Origin: Flavobacterium gelatinilyticum
GTDB lineage: Bacteria > Bacteroidota > Bacteroidia > Flavobacteriales > Flavobacteriaceae
DNA length: 64,000 bases
Assembly (NCBI RefSeq): GCF_027111295.1
Contig: NZ_CP114287.1
Span: 2,728,001-2,792,000, forward strand
Direction: 5' to 3'
Position 1 is the stretch's first letter. Every line of letters begins with the position of its first letter. The position numbers and the translations under genes are program-made. The notes under the pieces were generated by a model. That model saw nothing but the letters and a program-made list of their open reading frames with translations, was not told where the DNA came from and searched no databases. Below, in pieces: positions 27,697 through 36,614 of the stretch.

Positions 27697-28722
27697 CTAT
27701 TTTTTTCGAGTCGATTCTCTTTCTTTCAATTTTGTTTTGATAACAATCGTCTCATAATCAGAAACTGTTCCTTCCGGCTCTTCCAATCTCTCGATTAATC
27801 TTTTTGCCGCAACTTCTCCAATTTCAACACCATGCTGGCTTACCGTTGTTAAACTTGGTGATAATCGTCTTGATGCCAGAATACCATCTGCAAAACCAAT
27901 TATCGAAATATCTTCCGGTACTCTGAATCCTTTTTTAAGACTTACCCTTAATGCCGCAACTGAATCATTTTCGTCCAGGGCAAAAATTCCGTCAATTTTA
28001 TGATCAAAAAGAGAATCAATTTTAGCTTTCATATCCTCTTCTGAATCTGTACGAAGAATGATTTTTTCGTTTATTGGAATATTATTGTCTTTTAAAGCTT
28101 TTAAATAACCTTCTGTCCTAAGTTTCCCAACACTTATATTGTCTACAGAAGAAATCAGGGCAATATTTTTACAGCCTAAATCGATCAAATGCTGTGTTGA
28201 GTTTAAAGCCGAATCAAAATCATCTACTACCACTTTATCACAGTCAACTCCATCAGCGATACGATCGAACATTACAATCGGCGTTCCGTCATTGATAATT
28301 TCAGAAAAATGACTGTACTCCTCCAGTTTTTGTGCTTCCTGAGAAACAGAAAGAATAAAACCATCAATTGTTCCGTTACTTAACATCTCAAGGGTATGAA
28401 CTTCTTTTTCTAAAGATTCATTAGAAATACAGGTAATTACATTATAACCTTTTTTATCAGCTACCTTCTCGATACCGCTAAAAACCTTAGCAAAAAAGGA
28501 ATTTAATATATTAGGTATAATTACACCGATCGTTTTAGTCTTACGATTCTTCAAATTCAGACCAATAACATTCGGCTTATAATTTTTGAGTTTGGCATAC
28601 TCTTTAATCTTCACCTTTGTTTGCTCACTAATTTCCGGACTGTCATTCAATGCTTTAGATACAGTCGAAACCGAAACACCAAGTTCCTTCGCAATTTGTT
28701 TTAGAGTTGCTTTAGCTTTCAT
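27697..28722 (-). CDS. LacI-family transcriptional regulator
   Basis: The 341-residue regulator has the LacI helix-turn-helix at residues 5-30 (TLKQIAKELGVSVSTVSKAL, hinge KNYKPNVIGLNLK) and a periplasmic-binding-protein-like effector domain (about 62-330) with IGVIIPNILNSFF and GFADGILASRRLSPSLTTV. Such proteins usually control sugar uptake or catabolism. No carbohydrate genes are nearby, so its target is elsewhere or it acts globally. It has its own promoter at 28748-28780. Confidence 0.93.
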   Translation of the reverse strand: MKAKATLKQIAKELGVSVSTVSKALNDSPEISEQTKVKIKEYAKLKNYKPNVIGLNLKNRKTKTIGVIIPNILNSFFAKVFSGIEKVADKKGYNVITCISNESLEKEVHTLEMLSNGTIDGFILSVSQEAQKLEEYSHFSEIINDGTPIVMFDRIADGVDCDKVVVDDFDSALNSTQHLIDLGCKNIALISSVDNISVGKLRTEGYLKALKDNNIPINEKIILRTDSEEDMKAKIDSLFDHKIDGIFALDENDSVAALRVSLKKGFRVPEDISIIGFADGILASRRLSPSLTTVSQHGVEIGEVAAKRLIERLEEPEGTVSDYETIVIKTKLKERESTRKK

Positions 28723-28747
28723 CCAATTGAATTTTATGTAATTAATA

Positions 28748-28780
28748 CAAATATAGTAGAATTACCTAAAATAAAACAAA
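28748..28780 (-). promoter_or_regulatory. Promoter of the LacI-family gene
   Basis: Reverse-strand TTTG (28780-28777), a 21-base spacer and TATATTTG (28755-28748), about 25 bases before the start codon. Confidence 0.55.
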
Positions 28781-28912
28781 AAGACCTACTAGTATTTAAA
28801 AATATCACGTCTTTTCGAAAAAATGCAAAAATATACCCCTGTTTTTAAAACCGCTCTTACTAAAATTTCGTTAATAACTGAATACATGTTATTTAACCTA
28901 AAAAACTTGATT

Positions 28913-29668
28913 ATGAAAAACGAAGTTAAGATTCATGAAGCTGACCCTTCACTGAATAGCAGAAGGAGCTTTCTAAAGCTCAGTGGGCTGACGCTGGTTA
29001 CCGCAGGTTTGGTTATGGCTGGCTGCAGCGATAATGATAATGATAATGATGATAATAATATGGAGGACAACTCCTTACCCGGAATAAAGAATGGTGTTTT
29101 TGATTTAGGTTCCGGTGACTTTGGCGTACTAACCTATGCTTATGCCTTAGAGCAGCTGGAAGCCGACTTTTATACTAAAGTTGTGAATGCCTCAAACTTT
29201 AATACCGTATTTAATGATATCGAACGTCAAGTTCTGACGGATTTATACCATCACGAAGTAGTACACAGAGATTTTTTTAAAGCAGCGCTTAGTGCCTCGC
29301 TTCCGGATCCGGGCACACAACTGCTTCCGTCTTTAGCCTTTAATTACGGCTCATTAAACTTTAACAGCCGCACAGAAGTTCTCGCTACTGCAAAAGCACT
29401 CGAAGATACCGGAGTCGCCGCTTACAACGGAGCAGGAAGATTAATTAAAACTCCCGATTACTTATTACTGGCAGGAAAAATTGTTTCTGTCGAAGCCCGT
29501 CACGCTTCTGCGATACGCAGTTTGATAAATCCTAATTCTAAAGATTTTGCCGGAGACGATATTGTCAGCACTTCAACCGGATTAGATGCTGCGAAAGATC
29601 CTTCTAAAATCCTGCCTGTTGCTGCTGGATTTATTACCACAAAATTCACGGCAAAATACCTTCCTTAA
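28913..29668 (+). CDS. Ferritin-like domain protein with Tat lipoprotein signal
   Basis: I choose the ATG at 28913, giving 251 residues. The frame upstream opens at 28823 but adds 30 residues before the export signal. Residues of about 17-42 form a Tat-type lipoprotein signal (RRSFLKLSG, then MAGC), followed by an Asp/Asn-rich linker. The rest is a four-helix ferritin-like domain with paired motifs AYALEQLEADFY, HHEVVHRDFF, ALEDTGVAAYNG and VEARHASAIR, which provide Glu and His ligands. It matches the ferritin-like_2 family of unknown substrate. The next gene is a paralogue 25 bases on. Confidence 0.85.
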   Translation: MKNEVKIHEADPSLNSRRSFLKLSGLTLVTAGLVMAGCSDNDNDNDDNNMEDNSLPGIKNGVFDLGSGDFGVLTYAYALEQLEADFYTKVVNASNFNTVFNDIERQVLTDLYHHEVVHRDFFKAALSASLPDPGTQLLPSLAFNYGSLNFNSRTEVLATAKALEDTGVAAYNGAGRLIKTPDYLLLAGKIVSVEARHASAIRSLINPNSKDFAGDDIVSTSTGLDAAKDPSKILPVAAGFITTKFTAKYLP

Positions 29669-29693
29669 TAGTAACTGATAAAACCTGGAAATT

Positions 29694-30506
29694 ATGAATA
29701 TTTTAAAATTTATAGAAACTTTTACCGACGACAGCTTAATGTCGGCACACGGATCAAGAAGAGACAGTTTCACGCAGTTTGGAAACATAGGAAGAAATTT
29801 AGCACTGGCTTCAATTCCTTTTGGATTATCTGCCCTGACCGGTAAAGCATTTGCAAAAGACATTACAGCAACACCTGCAACTCCAATTGGCGCTTTGCAG
29901 TTTGCACTAACTCTAGAATATCTCGAAAATGAATTTTATGCCATGGCATTGGACTCAGGTGTTATTCCTGCATCTGAAAATGGCGGACGGGATTTAAAAG
30001 TTTTTCAGCAGATCGCAGCACACGAAGCAGATCATGTTTCATTTTTAATAGCTGGATTGGGCGGCACAATGAGTGCTAATTTTGTCCCGAAACCTACTTT
30101 TGACTTTACTGTAGGCGGTGCATTTGATCCTTTTAATGACTACCCAACCTTTTTAGCCCTGGCACAGGCTTTTGAAGACACAGGAGTAAGAGCTTATAAA
30201 GGTCAAGCGGCAAATTTAATTTCGGCACCGGATTTATTAACCGCTGCTTTGCAGATTCATTCCGTTGAAGCCCGCCACGCCTCTGAGGTACGAAGACTGC
30301 GCGGTCTGAAAGGCTGGATTTCTAACGCAGAAAGAGGCGCAGGAATGCCGGCAGCCACACAGGCTGTTTATGACGGCGAAGGCGTAACCATGCAGGCAGG
30401 ATATAACACAGCCAGTTTATTTGGCGCTGCAGCCGGATCTGAGGCATACGACGAACCGCTTACAACACAGCAAGTAGTCGATATTGCCAATATATTTATT
30501 GTTTAA
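29694..30506 (+). CDS. Ferritin-like domain protein, second copy
   Basis: The 270-residue protein has the same helix motifs as its neighbour: ALTLEYLENEFYAMA, AAHEADHVSFL, AQAFEDTGVRAYKG and VEARHASEVR. The N-terminal region has SRRDSF near residue 22 and a hydrophobic stretch (about 35-52) ending in AFA, a plausible Tat signal with a longer n-region. Both proteins would act outside the cytoplasm after folding with metal. The pair is co-transcribed and closed by a terminator. Confidence 0.85.
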   Translation: MNILKFIETFTDDSLMSAHGSRRDSFTQFGNIGRNLALASIPFGLSALTGKAFAKDITATPATPIGALQFALTLEYLENEFYAMALDSGVIPASENGGRDLKVFQQIAAHEADHVSFLIAGLGGTMSANFVPKPTFDFTVGGAFDPFNDYPTFLALAQAFEDTGVRAYKGQAANLISAPDLLTAALQIHSVEARHASEVRRLRGLKGWISNAERGAGMPAATQAVYDGEGVTMQAGYNTASLFGAAAGSEAYDEPLTTQQVVDIANIFIV

Positions 30507-30531
30507 TATAAAAATAATTTCAAATTACCGG

Positions 30532-30567
30532 ACCATCTTTGCGTTATTGTAAAGATGGTTTTTTTAT
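30532..30567 (+). terminator. Terminator after the ferritin-like pair
   Basis: ACCATCTTT/AAAGATGGT stem with a 10-base loop, followed by seven T residues. Confidence 0.9.
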
Positions 30568-30627
30568 GATTTTAAAAATAAAAACTGAGAGCCTGATTTT
30601 CAGTATTTAAAATATTCTTTTCAGGTA

Positions 30628-30658
30628 TTTGGTTTTAAAATAATTAATTGTACTTTTG
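30628..30658 (+). promoter_or_regulatory. Promoter of rplM-rpsI
   Basis: TTTG (30628-30631), a 19-base spacer and TACTTTTG (30651-30658) match the Bacteroidetes consensus. Confidence 0.75.
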
Positions 30659-30678
30659 CATCCCCTTTATTGGGGATG
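30659..30678 (+). promoter_or_regulatory. 5'-end hairpin in the rplM leader
   Basis: CATCCCC and GGGGATG form a perfect 7-bp stem with loop TTTATT. It starts directly after the -7 box, so it would fold at or near the very 5' end of the mRNA. L13 represses its own operon in E. coli, so a role in autoregulation is possible but unproven here. Confidence 0.5.
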
Positions 30679-30701
30679 GAATGTTTAATTAAAATAATAT
30701 T

Positions 30702-31157
30702 ATGGACGCATTAAGCTACAAAACAGTTTCGGCAAACAAAGGCACTGTAACTAAAGAGTGGATTGTTGTTGACGCTGAAGGTCATAACTTAGGACGTCTT
30801 GCTTCAAAGGTTGCTATGATCTTAAGAGGTAAGTACAAACCAAGTTACACACCGCACGTTGACTGTGGAGATAACGTAATTGTTATCAACTCAGAAAAAA
30901 TTAACCTTACAGGTACAAAATTGAATGACAAAATTTACATGCGTCATACAGGTTACCCAGGAGGACAAAGAACTTTAACTGCTAAAGTATTGCAATCTAA
31001 AAACCCTGCATTATTAGTAGAAAAAGCTGTAAAAGGTATGTTACCTAAAAACAAATTAGGAGCTGAACTTTTTAGAAATCTAAATGTTGTTGTAGGATCT
31101 GAGCACACTCACGGAGCTCAAAAACCTAGAACTGTTAACCTAAATGATCTTAAGTAA
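30702..31157 (+). CDS. rplM: 50S ribosomal protein L13 (uL13)
   Basis: The 151-residue protein has the L13 signature (WIVVDAEGHNLGRLAS, YTPHVDCGDNVIVINS, GMLPKNKLG..LRNL variant). It binds 23S rRNA early in 50S assembly. The stop codon overlaps the rpsI start (TAATG), so the pair is translationally coupled. Length and sequence are standard. Confidence 0.98.
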   Translation: MDALSYKTVSANKGTVTKEWIVVDAEGHNLGRLASKVAMILRGKYKPSYTPHVDCGDNVIVINSEKINLTGTKLNDKIYMRHTGYPGGQRTLTAKVLQSKNPALLVEKAVKGMLPKNKLGAELFRNLNVVVGSEHTHGAQKPRTVNLNDLK

Positions 31158-31543
31158 TGGGAGTTATTCACAAAATCGGTAGAAGAAAAACCGCTGTTGC
31201 ACGTGTTTACGTTTCTGAAGGAACTGGAAACATCACTGTAAACAAAAAAGAATTCGCAACTTACTTTCCAACTGCAACTTTACAGTACAAAGTTTTACAG
31301 CCATTGTCTATGACAGAAAACGTAAACAACTTTGACGTAAAAGTAAACGTTTACGGAGGTGGTACAACTGGTCAGGCAGAAGCTGTAAGAATGGCATTAG
31401 CACGCGTAATGTGTGAAGTTAACGCTGAAAACAGAGGAATCCTTAAACCAGAAGGTTTATTAACAAGAGACCCTAGAATGGTTGAACGTAAGAAATTCGG
31501 TCAGAAGAAAGCTCGTAAGAGATTCCAGTTCTCTAAACGTTAA
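31157..31543 (+). CDS. rpsI: 30S ribosomal protein S9 (uS9)
   Basis: The 128-residue protein has typical S9 features: GRRKTAVARVYV at the start, GGGTTGQAEAVRMALAR in the centre, and the basic tail KKARKRFQFSKR whose last residues reach the P-site tRNA. It follows rplM with a one-base overlap. Confidence 0.98.
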   Translation: MGVIHKIGRRKTAVARVYVSEGTGNITVNKKEFATYFPTATLQYKVLQPLSMTENVNNFDVKVNVYGGGTTGQAEAVRMALARVMCEVNAENRGILKPEGLLTRDPRMVERKKFGQKKARKRFQFSKR

Positions 31544-31618
31544 TATTACCTGCCTTGTTCAGATGGGACAAGACATTATCAATTATTTATTGAAATTAAA
31601 AAACACAGTTATTGTTGC

Positions 31619-31675
31619 TCTCCTATCGAGGTAGGATATAGTTTAGCATCTAAATGGGTTGAGACCGAAAGGAGA
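31619..31675 (+). promoter_or_regulatory. Structured leader ahead of rpsB-tsf
   Basis: The 230-base gap between rpsI and rpsB contains three successive hairpins: TCCTA(TCGAGG)TAGGA at 31621-31636, TTTAG(CAT)CTAAA at 31642-31654 and GGT(TGAG)ACC at 31657-31666. As an alternative, TCTCCT at 31619-31624 can pair with AGGAGA at 31670-31675 and close the region. This suggests a ribosomal-protein leader, perhaps sensing S2. I cannot name a known family. Confidence 0.45.
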
Positions 31676-31679
31676 AAGT

Positions 31680-31742
31680 CTGAAAGTCATAAAGCTTAAA
31701 GCCAAAAGCATATTGCCTGAAGCTAAAAGTTCAAAACACATT
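31680..31742 (+). repeat. Short interspersed AAAGC-type repeat
   Basis: The stretch contains several near-copies of AAAGC(T/C)xAAAGC and a GAAGC unit in quick succession. It resembles the low-complexity, hairpin-forming intergenic repeats seen elsewhere in the window. Confidence 0.4.
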
Positions 31743-31773
31743 GCTAATCAACAGAACGTAAACTAGTACAAAA

Positions 31774-32541
31774 ATGGCAAACAAAATAGAAGTAAAAGAA
31801 TTACTAGAAGCAGGTGTTCACTTCGGACACATGACTAGAAAATGGGATCCAAATATGGCTCCTTACATTTATATGGAACGTAATGGTATTCACATTATCA
31901 ATCTATATAAAACTGCAGCTAAAATCGAAGAAGCTAACGAAGCTTTGAAAAAAATCGCTGCATCAGGTAGAAAAATTTTATTCGTAGCTACCAAAAAACA
32001 AGCAAAAGACATCGTTGCTGATAAAGCAAAAGCTGCAAACATGCCTTACATCACTGAAAGATGGCCAGGTGGAATGTTGACTAACTTCGTAACTATCAGA
32101 AAGGCAGTTAAAAAAATGTCTTCTATCGATAAAATGAAGAAAGATGGTACTTTCAACACTTTATCTAAAAAAGAGCGTTTACAAGTTGATCGTCTACGTG
32201 CTAAATTAGAGAAAAACTTAGGTTCAATTGCTGATATGTCTAGACTGCCTGCAGCATTGTTCGTAGTAGATATCAAAGCTGAACACATCGCAATAAAAGA
32301 AGCTCAAAAATTAAACATTCCAGTTTTCGCAATGGTTGATACGAATTCTGACCCAAGAGAGGTTGATTACGTGATTCCTGCAAATGATGACGCTTCTAAA
32401 TCAATTGACAAAATTTTATCTTTAGTGACTACTGCAGTAATCGAAGGTCTTTCTGACAGAGGTGCTGAAAAAGAAGTTGAAGCTGCTGAAGAAGCTCCTG
32501 CTGTTGAAGCTGAAGCTCCTGCAACTGAAACTGAAGAATAA
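31774..32541 (+). CDS. rpsB: 30S ribosomal protein S2 (uS2)
   Basis: The 255-residue protein shows the S2 signatures (ELLEAGVHFGHMTRKWDPNM, ERWPGGMLTNFVTI, PAALFVVDI, DTNSDP). The last 25 residues are an Ala/Glu-rich acidic tail, as in related species. It is needed for late 30S assembly and S1 binding. It precedes tsf as in most bacteria. Confidence 0.98.
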   Translation: MANKIEVKELLEAGVHFGHMTRKWDPNMAPYIYMERNGIHIINLYKTAAKIEEANEALKKIAASGRKILFVATKKQAKDIVADKAKAANMPYITERWPGGMLTNFVTIRKAVKKMSSIDKMKKDGTFNTLSKKERLQVDRLRAKLEKNLGSIADMSRLPAALFVVDIKAEHIAIKEAQKLNIPVFAMVDTNSDPREVDYVIPANDDASKSIDKILSLVTTAVIEGLSDRGAEKEVEAAEEAPAVEAEAPATETEE

Positions 32542-32645
32542 ATCAAATTTTAAATTCCAAATTTTAAATTCCAAAGTCCAAAACAAAATTAAAAACGTTA
32601 TGTTGATAATTTAATAAAATTGGATTTTGGGATTTAAAAGATGGA
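32542..32645 (+). repeat. AAATTCCAAA-type interspersed repeat between rpsB and tsf
   Basis: Near-copies of AAATTCCAAA (32550-32582) are followed by an inverse TTGGATTTTGGGATTT (32620-32636), so the RNA could fold into a long imperfect hairpin. A similar element lies at 47645-47765. Confidence 0.5.
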
Positions 32646-32680
32646 ATTTTTTACTTTTAACATTAAAAAATCAAAATATT

Positions 32681-33643
32681 ATGTCAACAATTACTGCTGC
32701 AGACGTAAATAAATTAAGACAATCTACAGGTGCCGGAATGATGGACTGTAAAAAAGCTTTAGTTGAAGCTGAAGGAGATTTCGATAAAGCAATCCAAATC
32801 CTTAGAGAAAAAGGACAAAAAGTTGCTGCTAACCGTTCTGACCGTGAGTCTTCTGAAGGAGCTGCTGTTTCTTTTATCAATGCTGACAACACTAAAGGAG
32901 CTATCCTTACTTTAAACTGCGAAACTGACTTCGTAGGTAAAAATGAGGCTTTCGTAACTTTAGCTAAAGATTTAGTTGAAAGAGCTATCAATTTCTCTTC
33001 TAAAGAAGATTTCTTAGCTTCTGACTTCAACGGAATTACAGTTGCTGAAAAATTAATCGAGCAAACTGGAGTTATCGGTGAGAAAATCGAAATCGGTGGT
33101 TTCGAAATTTTAGAAGGTGCTTTCGTTGGATCTTACGTTCACGTAAACAAAATTGCTGCTTTAACTGCAATTTCTGCTCCAATCGCTAACGCTGAGACTT
33201 TAACAAAAGACATCTCTATGCAAGTTGCTTCTATGGGAGCTGATACATTATCTTACAAAGATTTTGATCCTGCTTTCGTTGAATCTGAACTTGCTGCTCG
33301 TATTGCTGTAATTGAAAAAGATAATGAAGAAGCTGCACGTTTAGGAAAAACTTTAAAAAATGTTCCTAAATACATCTCTTTCTCTCAATTAACTCCTGAA
33401 GTTATCAAACAAGCAGAAGAAGATGCTAAAGCTGAATTAAAAGCTGAAGGAAAACCAGAGCAAATCTGGGATAAAATTCTTCCAGGAAAAGTTCAACGTT
33501 TCATTTCTGACAACACTACTTTAGATCAGGAAAAAGCTTTACTTGATCAAAACTTCATCAAAGATGACAGTAAAAAAGTTGGTGATTACGTAAAAGGATT
33601 CAACGTTGAAATTACAGGTTTCAAAAGAGTTACTTTAGGTTAA
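32681..33643 (+). CDS. tsf: Translation elongation factor Ts
   Basis: I choose the ATG at 32681 (320 residues). The frame opens at a TTG at 32627, but those 18 residues fall in a repeat and are not part of the family. Hallmarks are VNKLRQSTGAGMMDCKKALVEA (split here as VNKLRQSTGAG and MMDCKKAL) and LNCETDFVGKNEAF. It is the nucleotide exchange factor for EF-Tu. It is followed by a strong terminator. Confidence 0.97.
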   Translation: MSTITAADVNKLRQSTGAGMMDCKKALVEAEGDFDKAIQILREKGQKVAANRSDRESSEGAAVSFINADNTKGAILTLNCETDFVGKNEAFVTLAKDLVERAINFSSKEDFLASDFNGITVAEKLIEQTGVIGEKIEIGGFEILEGAFVGSYVHVNKIAALTAISAPIANAETLTKDISMQVASMGADTLSYKDFDPAFVESELAARIAVIEKDNEEAARLGKTLKNVPKYISFSQLTPEVIKQAEEDAKAELKAEGKPEQIWDKILPGKVQRFISDNTTLDQEKALLDQNFIKDDSKKVGDYVKGFNVEITGFKRVTLG

Positions 33644-33661
33644 TATATTATTTTCAATATT

Positions 33662-33697
33662 AAAAAGCCCGAATATTTAGTTATTCGGGCTTTTTTT
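33662..33697. terminator. Bidirectional terminator after tsf
   Basis: A 13-bp stem (AAAAGCCCGAATA with TATTCGGGCTTTT) and T-run. The convergent peptidase gene ends on the other side. Confidence 0.92.
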
Positions 33698-33705
33698 ATT
33701 TCATT

Positions 33706-35769
33706 TTAGCTTTCAACAGGAAAGTTTCTTGCTCGCATCAATGCATCAGATTTTGGAGCATGACCCCTAAAATTCTCATACATTTCTTCGTTATCAATCG
33801 TATTTCCTACACTTAAAACTGTTTTATAAAGACGCTCAGAAACATTCTTGTCAAATGGCCCGCCGGCTTCCAGAAAAGCCTCATAAGCATCGGCATTAAT
33901 CACATCTGCCCACAAATAACTGTAATATCCTGCCGCATATCCATCACTCGAAAATATATGTGCAAACTGCGGTATTCTATGGCGCATTACAATTTCTGAT
34001 GGCATATTGATTTCGCTTAAGACTTTCTTTTCAAATTTATCAGGATCAATTGTTTCGGTTGTCAGATGCAGTTTCATATCAACAAACGAACTTGAAATCG
34101 TTTCTACTGTTGCAAAACCTTCATTAAAATTGGCTGCTTTTCCAATTCTTTCTACCAACGATTGAGACAAAGGTTCGTTTGTTTTATAATGAAGCGCAAA
34201 TTTATTCAAAACCTCAGGAGCTGCCAGCCAATGTTCTAATAACTGAGAAGGAAACTCCACATAATCTCTCGCAACCGAAGTTCCCGAAAGGCTAGGATAC
34301 GTTACATTAGAACATAACCCGTGCAGGGCATGTCCAAACTCATGAAATAATGTTGCAGCATCATCCCACGAAATTAAAACTGCTTCGTCACCGCTTCCTT
34401 TTATAAAATTGCAGTTATTTGACACAATTGGAAGAACTTTTCCGTTTATTTTCTGCTGATCGCGATGTGAATTCATCCACGCTCCGGAACGCTTGCCAAC
34501 GCGCGCGTATGGGTCAAAATACCACAAACCAATTGCTTCTCCTGTATTTTTATTGTTTACTTCCCAAACACGAACATCAGGATGATAAACCGGAATGTCA
34601 AATAATTGCTTAAAGCCTAAATCAAACAATTCCCCCGCTGTCCAGAACATTCCTTCGCGTAAATTTTCTAACTGCAGATACTGCTTGATTTCATTTTGAT
34701 CTAAATCGTATTTTGCTTTACGCACTTTTTCGGCATAAAAACGGTAATCCCAAGGCTGAATCTTAAAATTTCCTCCTTCATTATCCACCATTTCCTGCAT
34801 CGCCGAAACATCATTTTTAACTTTATCAACAGCAGGTTTCCATACAGAATGCATTAAATCTAAAGTTTTCTGCGGCTCTTTTGCCATTTTATCAGACAAG
34901 CTCCATTCTGCAAAATTAGCAAACCCTAATATCTTTGCTTTTTCTGCTCTTAATCGTAAAATTGAAACCAATGTTTCATTTGTATCATTTTCGTTCTTGT
35001 TATCGCCTCGTTTCACGAAAACATCAAAAGCTTTTTCTCTTAAACTTCTTTGATTTGAAAAAGTCAGAAACGGTTCAATTGAAGACCTTGTATTTCCAAT
35101 ACATCCCAGAACACTCAAATTTCTTTCTCTGGCCTCGGCAATAGCGGCATTTTTAAATTCTTCCGGAAGACCTTCAAAATCAGTTTCCGTTTTCAATTCC
35201 AGATACTGATCATTTTCTTCTGCTAACAGCTTCTGGCTGAAAAGCGTAAAAAATCCTGCCAGTTCCTGATTAATTCGGGCAACTTTTTCTTTATCTTCTA
35301 CACTCAGCTCCGCTCCTTCTTTTACAAAATGAGAATAATAAACCCAAAGCAGACGCTGCTGTTCGTTAGTCAGTTTTTTACTTTCACCTGATTTGTACAA
35401 CGCTTCGATTCGAGAAAACAGCTTCCCGTTTTGGTATAATTTATCACTAATTTCAGCCAGTTTTGGAGACATTTCTGTATCAACAACATTAAATTCCGGA
35501 TTGCTTAAATTAGATCTGTATATTCCGTAAACGGCATTAATGCGGTTTAGTTTTTCACCCGATAGTTCCAGCGCAGTAATAGTATTTTCAAATGTGGGTT
35601 CTGCGGCGTTATTGGCAATTGCTTCTATTTCATTTAGTTTTTCCTGAATGGCAGATTCGATTGCAGGTTTAAAATCTGAAATTTTATATTTTGTAAAATC
35701 CGGCACGCCTCCATAAGGTCCTGACCATCGCTGAAGCAGCGGATTATCGAAATTCGTTTGTTTTTCCAT
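33706..35769 (-). CDS. M3-family metallopeptidase (oligopeptidase A / dipeptidyl carboxypeptidase type)
   Basis: From the ATG at 35769 the protein has 687 residues. An ATG 12 bases upstream is also in frame but adds only MICN. The zinc motif HEFGHALHG near residue 475, with the downstream Glu in the family's helix, marks a thimet-type peptidase. FDNPLLQRW at the N-terminus and SSDGYAAGYYSYLWADV near the end are typical of the Dcp/PrlC branch. It lacks a signal peptide, so it should degrade peptides in the cytoplasm. It is monocistronic. Confidence 0.92.
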   Translation of the reverse strand: MEKQTNFDNPLLQRWSGPYGGVPDFTKYKISDFKPAIESAIQEKLNEIEAIANNAAEPTFENTITALELSGEKLNRINAVYGIYRSNLSNPEFNVVDTEMSPKLAEISDKLYQNGKLFSRIEALYKSGESKKLTNEQQRLLWVYYSHFVKEGAELSVEDKEKVARINQELAGFFTLFSQKLLAEENDQYLELKTETDFEGLPEEFKNAAIAEARERNLSVLGCIGNTRSSIEPFLTFSNQRSLREKAFDVFVKRGDNKNENDTNETLVSILRLRAEKAKILGFANFAEWSLSDKMAKEPQKTLDLMHSVWKPAVDKVKNDVSAMQEMVDNEGGNFKIQPWDYRFYAEKVRKAKYDLDQNEIKQYLQLENLREGMFWTAGELFDLGFKQLFDIPVYHPDVRVWEVNNKNTGEAIGLWYFDPYARVGKRSGAWMNSHRDQQKINGKVLPIVSNNCNFIKGSGDEAVLISWDDAATLFHEFGHALHGLCSNVTYPSLSGTSVARDYVEFPSQLLEHWLAAPEVLNKFALHYKTNEPLSQSLVERIGKAANFNEGFATVETISSSFVDMKLHLTTETIDPDKFEKKVLSEINMPSEIVMRHRIPQFAHIFSSDGYAAGYYSYLWADVINADAYEAFLEAGGPFDKNVSERLYKTVLSVGNTIDNEEMYENFRGHAPKSDALMRARNFPVES

Positions 35770-35904
35770 ATTACATATCAATTAAATTCTGCACGTCTTT
35801 TTCTTTTTAAAACAACGACAGATTACCCAAAATTAACCAATACTTCGCAAACTTCAAATCAGGTCATAAAGATTAATCTATTTCTAAGATTTGAATAAAT
35901 AGCT

Positions 35905-35912
35905 TAAATTTG
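35905..35912 (+). promoter_or_regulatory. -7 element for the yhhQ operon
   Basis: TAAATTTG fits TAnnTTTG and lies 21 bases before the ATG at 35934. It overlaps the in-frame TTG at 35910, which argues against that start. Confidence 0.55.
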
Positions 35913-35933
35913 AAACATCATTTAGCACATCAT

Positions 35934-36614
35934 ATGTTTAAAACCCGAAAAGAAATCGTCTTTGTAATTTTATCCGGAATATTTATAACCAATGCCGTTG
36001 TGGCAGAACTTATTGGAGGAAAACTAATTCAGATTGGTCCTTTTGTAATGAGTATCGGAATCCTGCCCTGGCCAATTGTTTTTTTAACTACGGATTTAAT
36101 CAATGAATATTTTGGCGAAAAAGGCGTAAAAAAACTTTCTTTTATAACAGCTTGTTTAATTGCTTATGCTTTTATTATACTTTTTATGGCCATTACGATT
36201 CCGGCAGCAAAAGGAATAAGCCCTGTTGACGACAATCAGTTTGAAGCCGTTTTTGGCCAAAGCATGTGGATTATAGTAGGAAGTTTAATTGCTTTTATGG
36301 CATCACAGCTTATTGATGTCTGGATATTCTGGTTCTTCAAAAACAGAACAGGTGAAAAGAAAATATGGCTCAGAGCAACCGGTTCAACCGTAATTTCGCA
36401 GTTGTTTGATTCGTTTATTGTGCTCGGAATTGCTTTTTGGCTTCCGGGAAAAATTGACTTTGACACTTTTATATCTTCGGGATTAGTTGGCTACACATTC
36501 AAACTGGCAATTGCAATTTTATTGACTCCTGCCATTTATTTAGGACATTATTTAATTAAAAAATATCTGGAAAAAGACAATCTTCAAAACAACAAAGAAC
36601 ATTTACAAAAATGA
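35934..36614 (+). CDS. yhhQ: Queuosine precursor transporter (YhhQ/DUF165)
   Basis: Starting at 35934 the protein has 226 residues and about six membrane helices. Family signs are NAVVAELIGGKL, TTDLINEYFGEKG and GSTVISQLFDSFIVLGIAFW. YhhQ imports 7-cyano-7-deazaguanine or related bases used to make queuosine in tRNA. The stop codon overlaps the start of the next gene by four bases (ATGA), so the three genes to 37797 form one coupled operon. Confidence 0.9.
   Translation: MFKTRKEIVFVILSGIFITNAVVAELIGGKLIQIGPFVMSIGILPWPIVFLTTDLINEYFGEKGVKKLSFITACLIAYAFIILFMAITIPAAKGISPVDDNQFEAVFGQSMWIIVGSLIAFMASQLIDVWIFWFFKNRTGEKKIWLRATGSTVISQLFDSFIVLGIAFWLPGKIDFDTFISSGLVGYTFKLAIAILLTPAIYLGHYLIKKYLEKDNLQNNKEHLQK

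Noticed and set aside
32627..32680. Upstream TTG extending tsf by 18 residues
   Set aside because: The segment lies in an AT-rich repeat, and EF-Ts begins at STITAADVNKLR.
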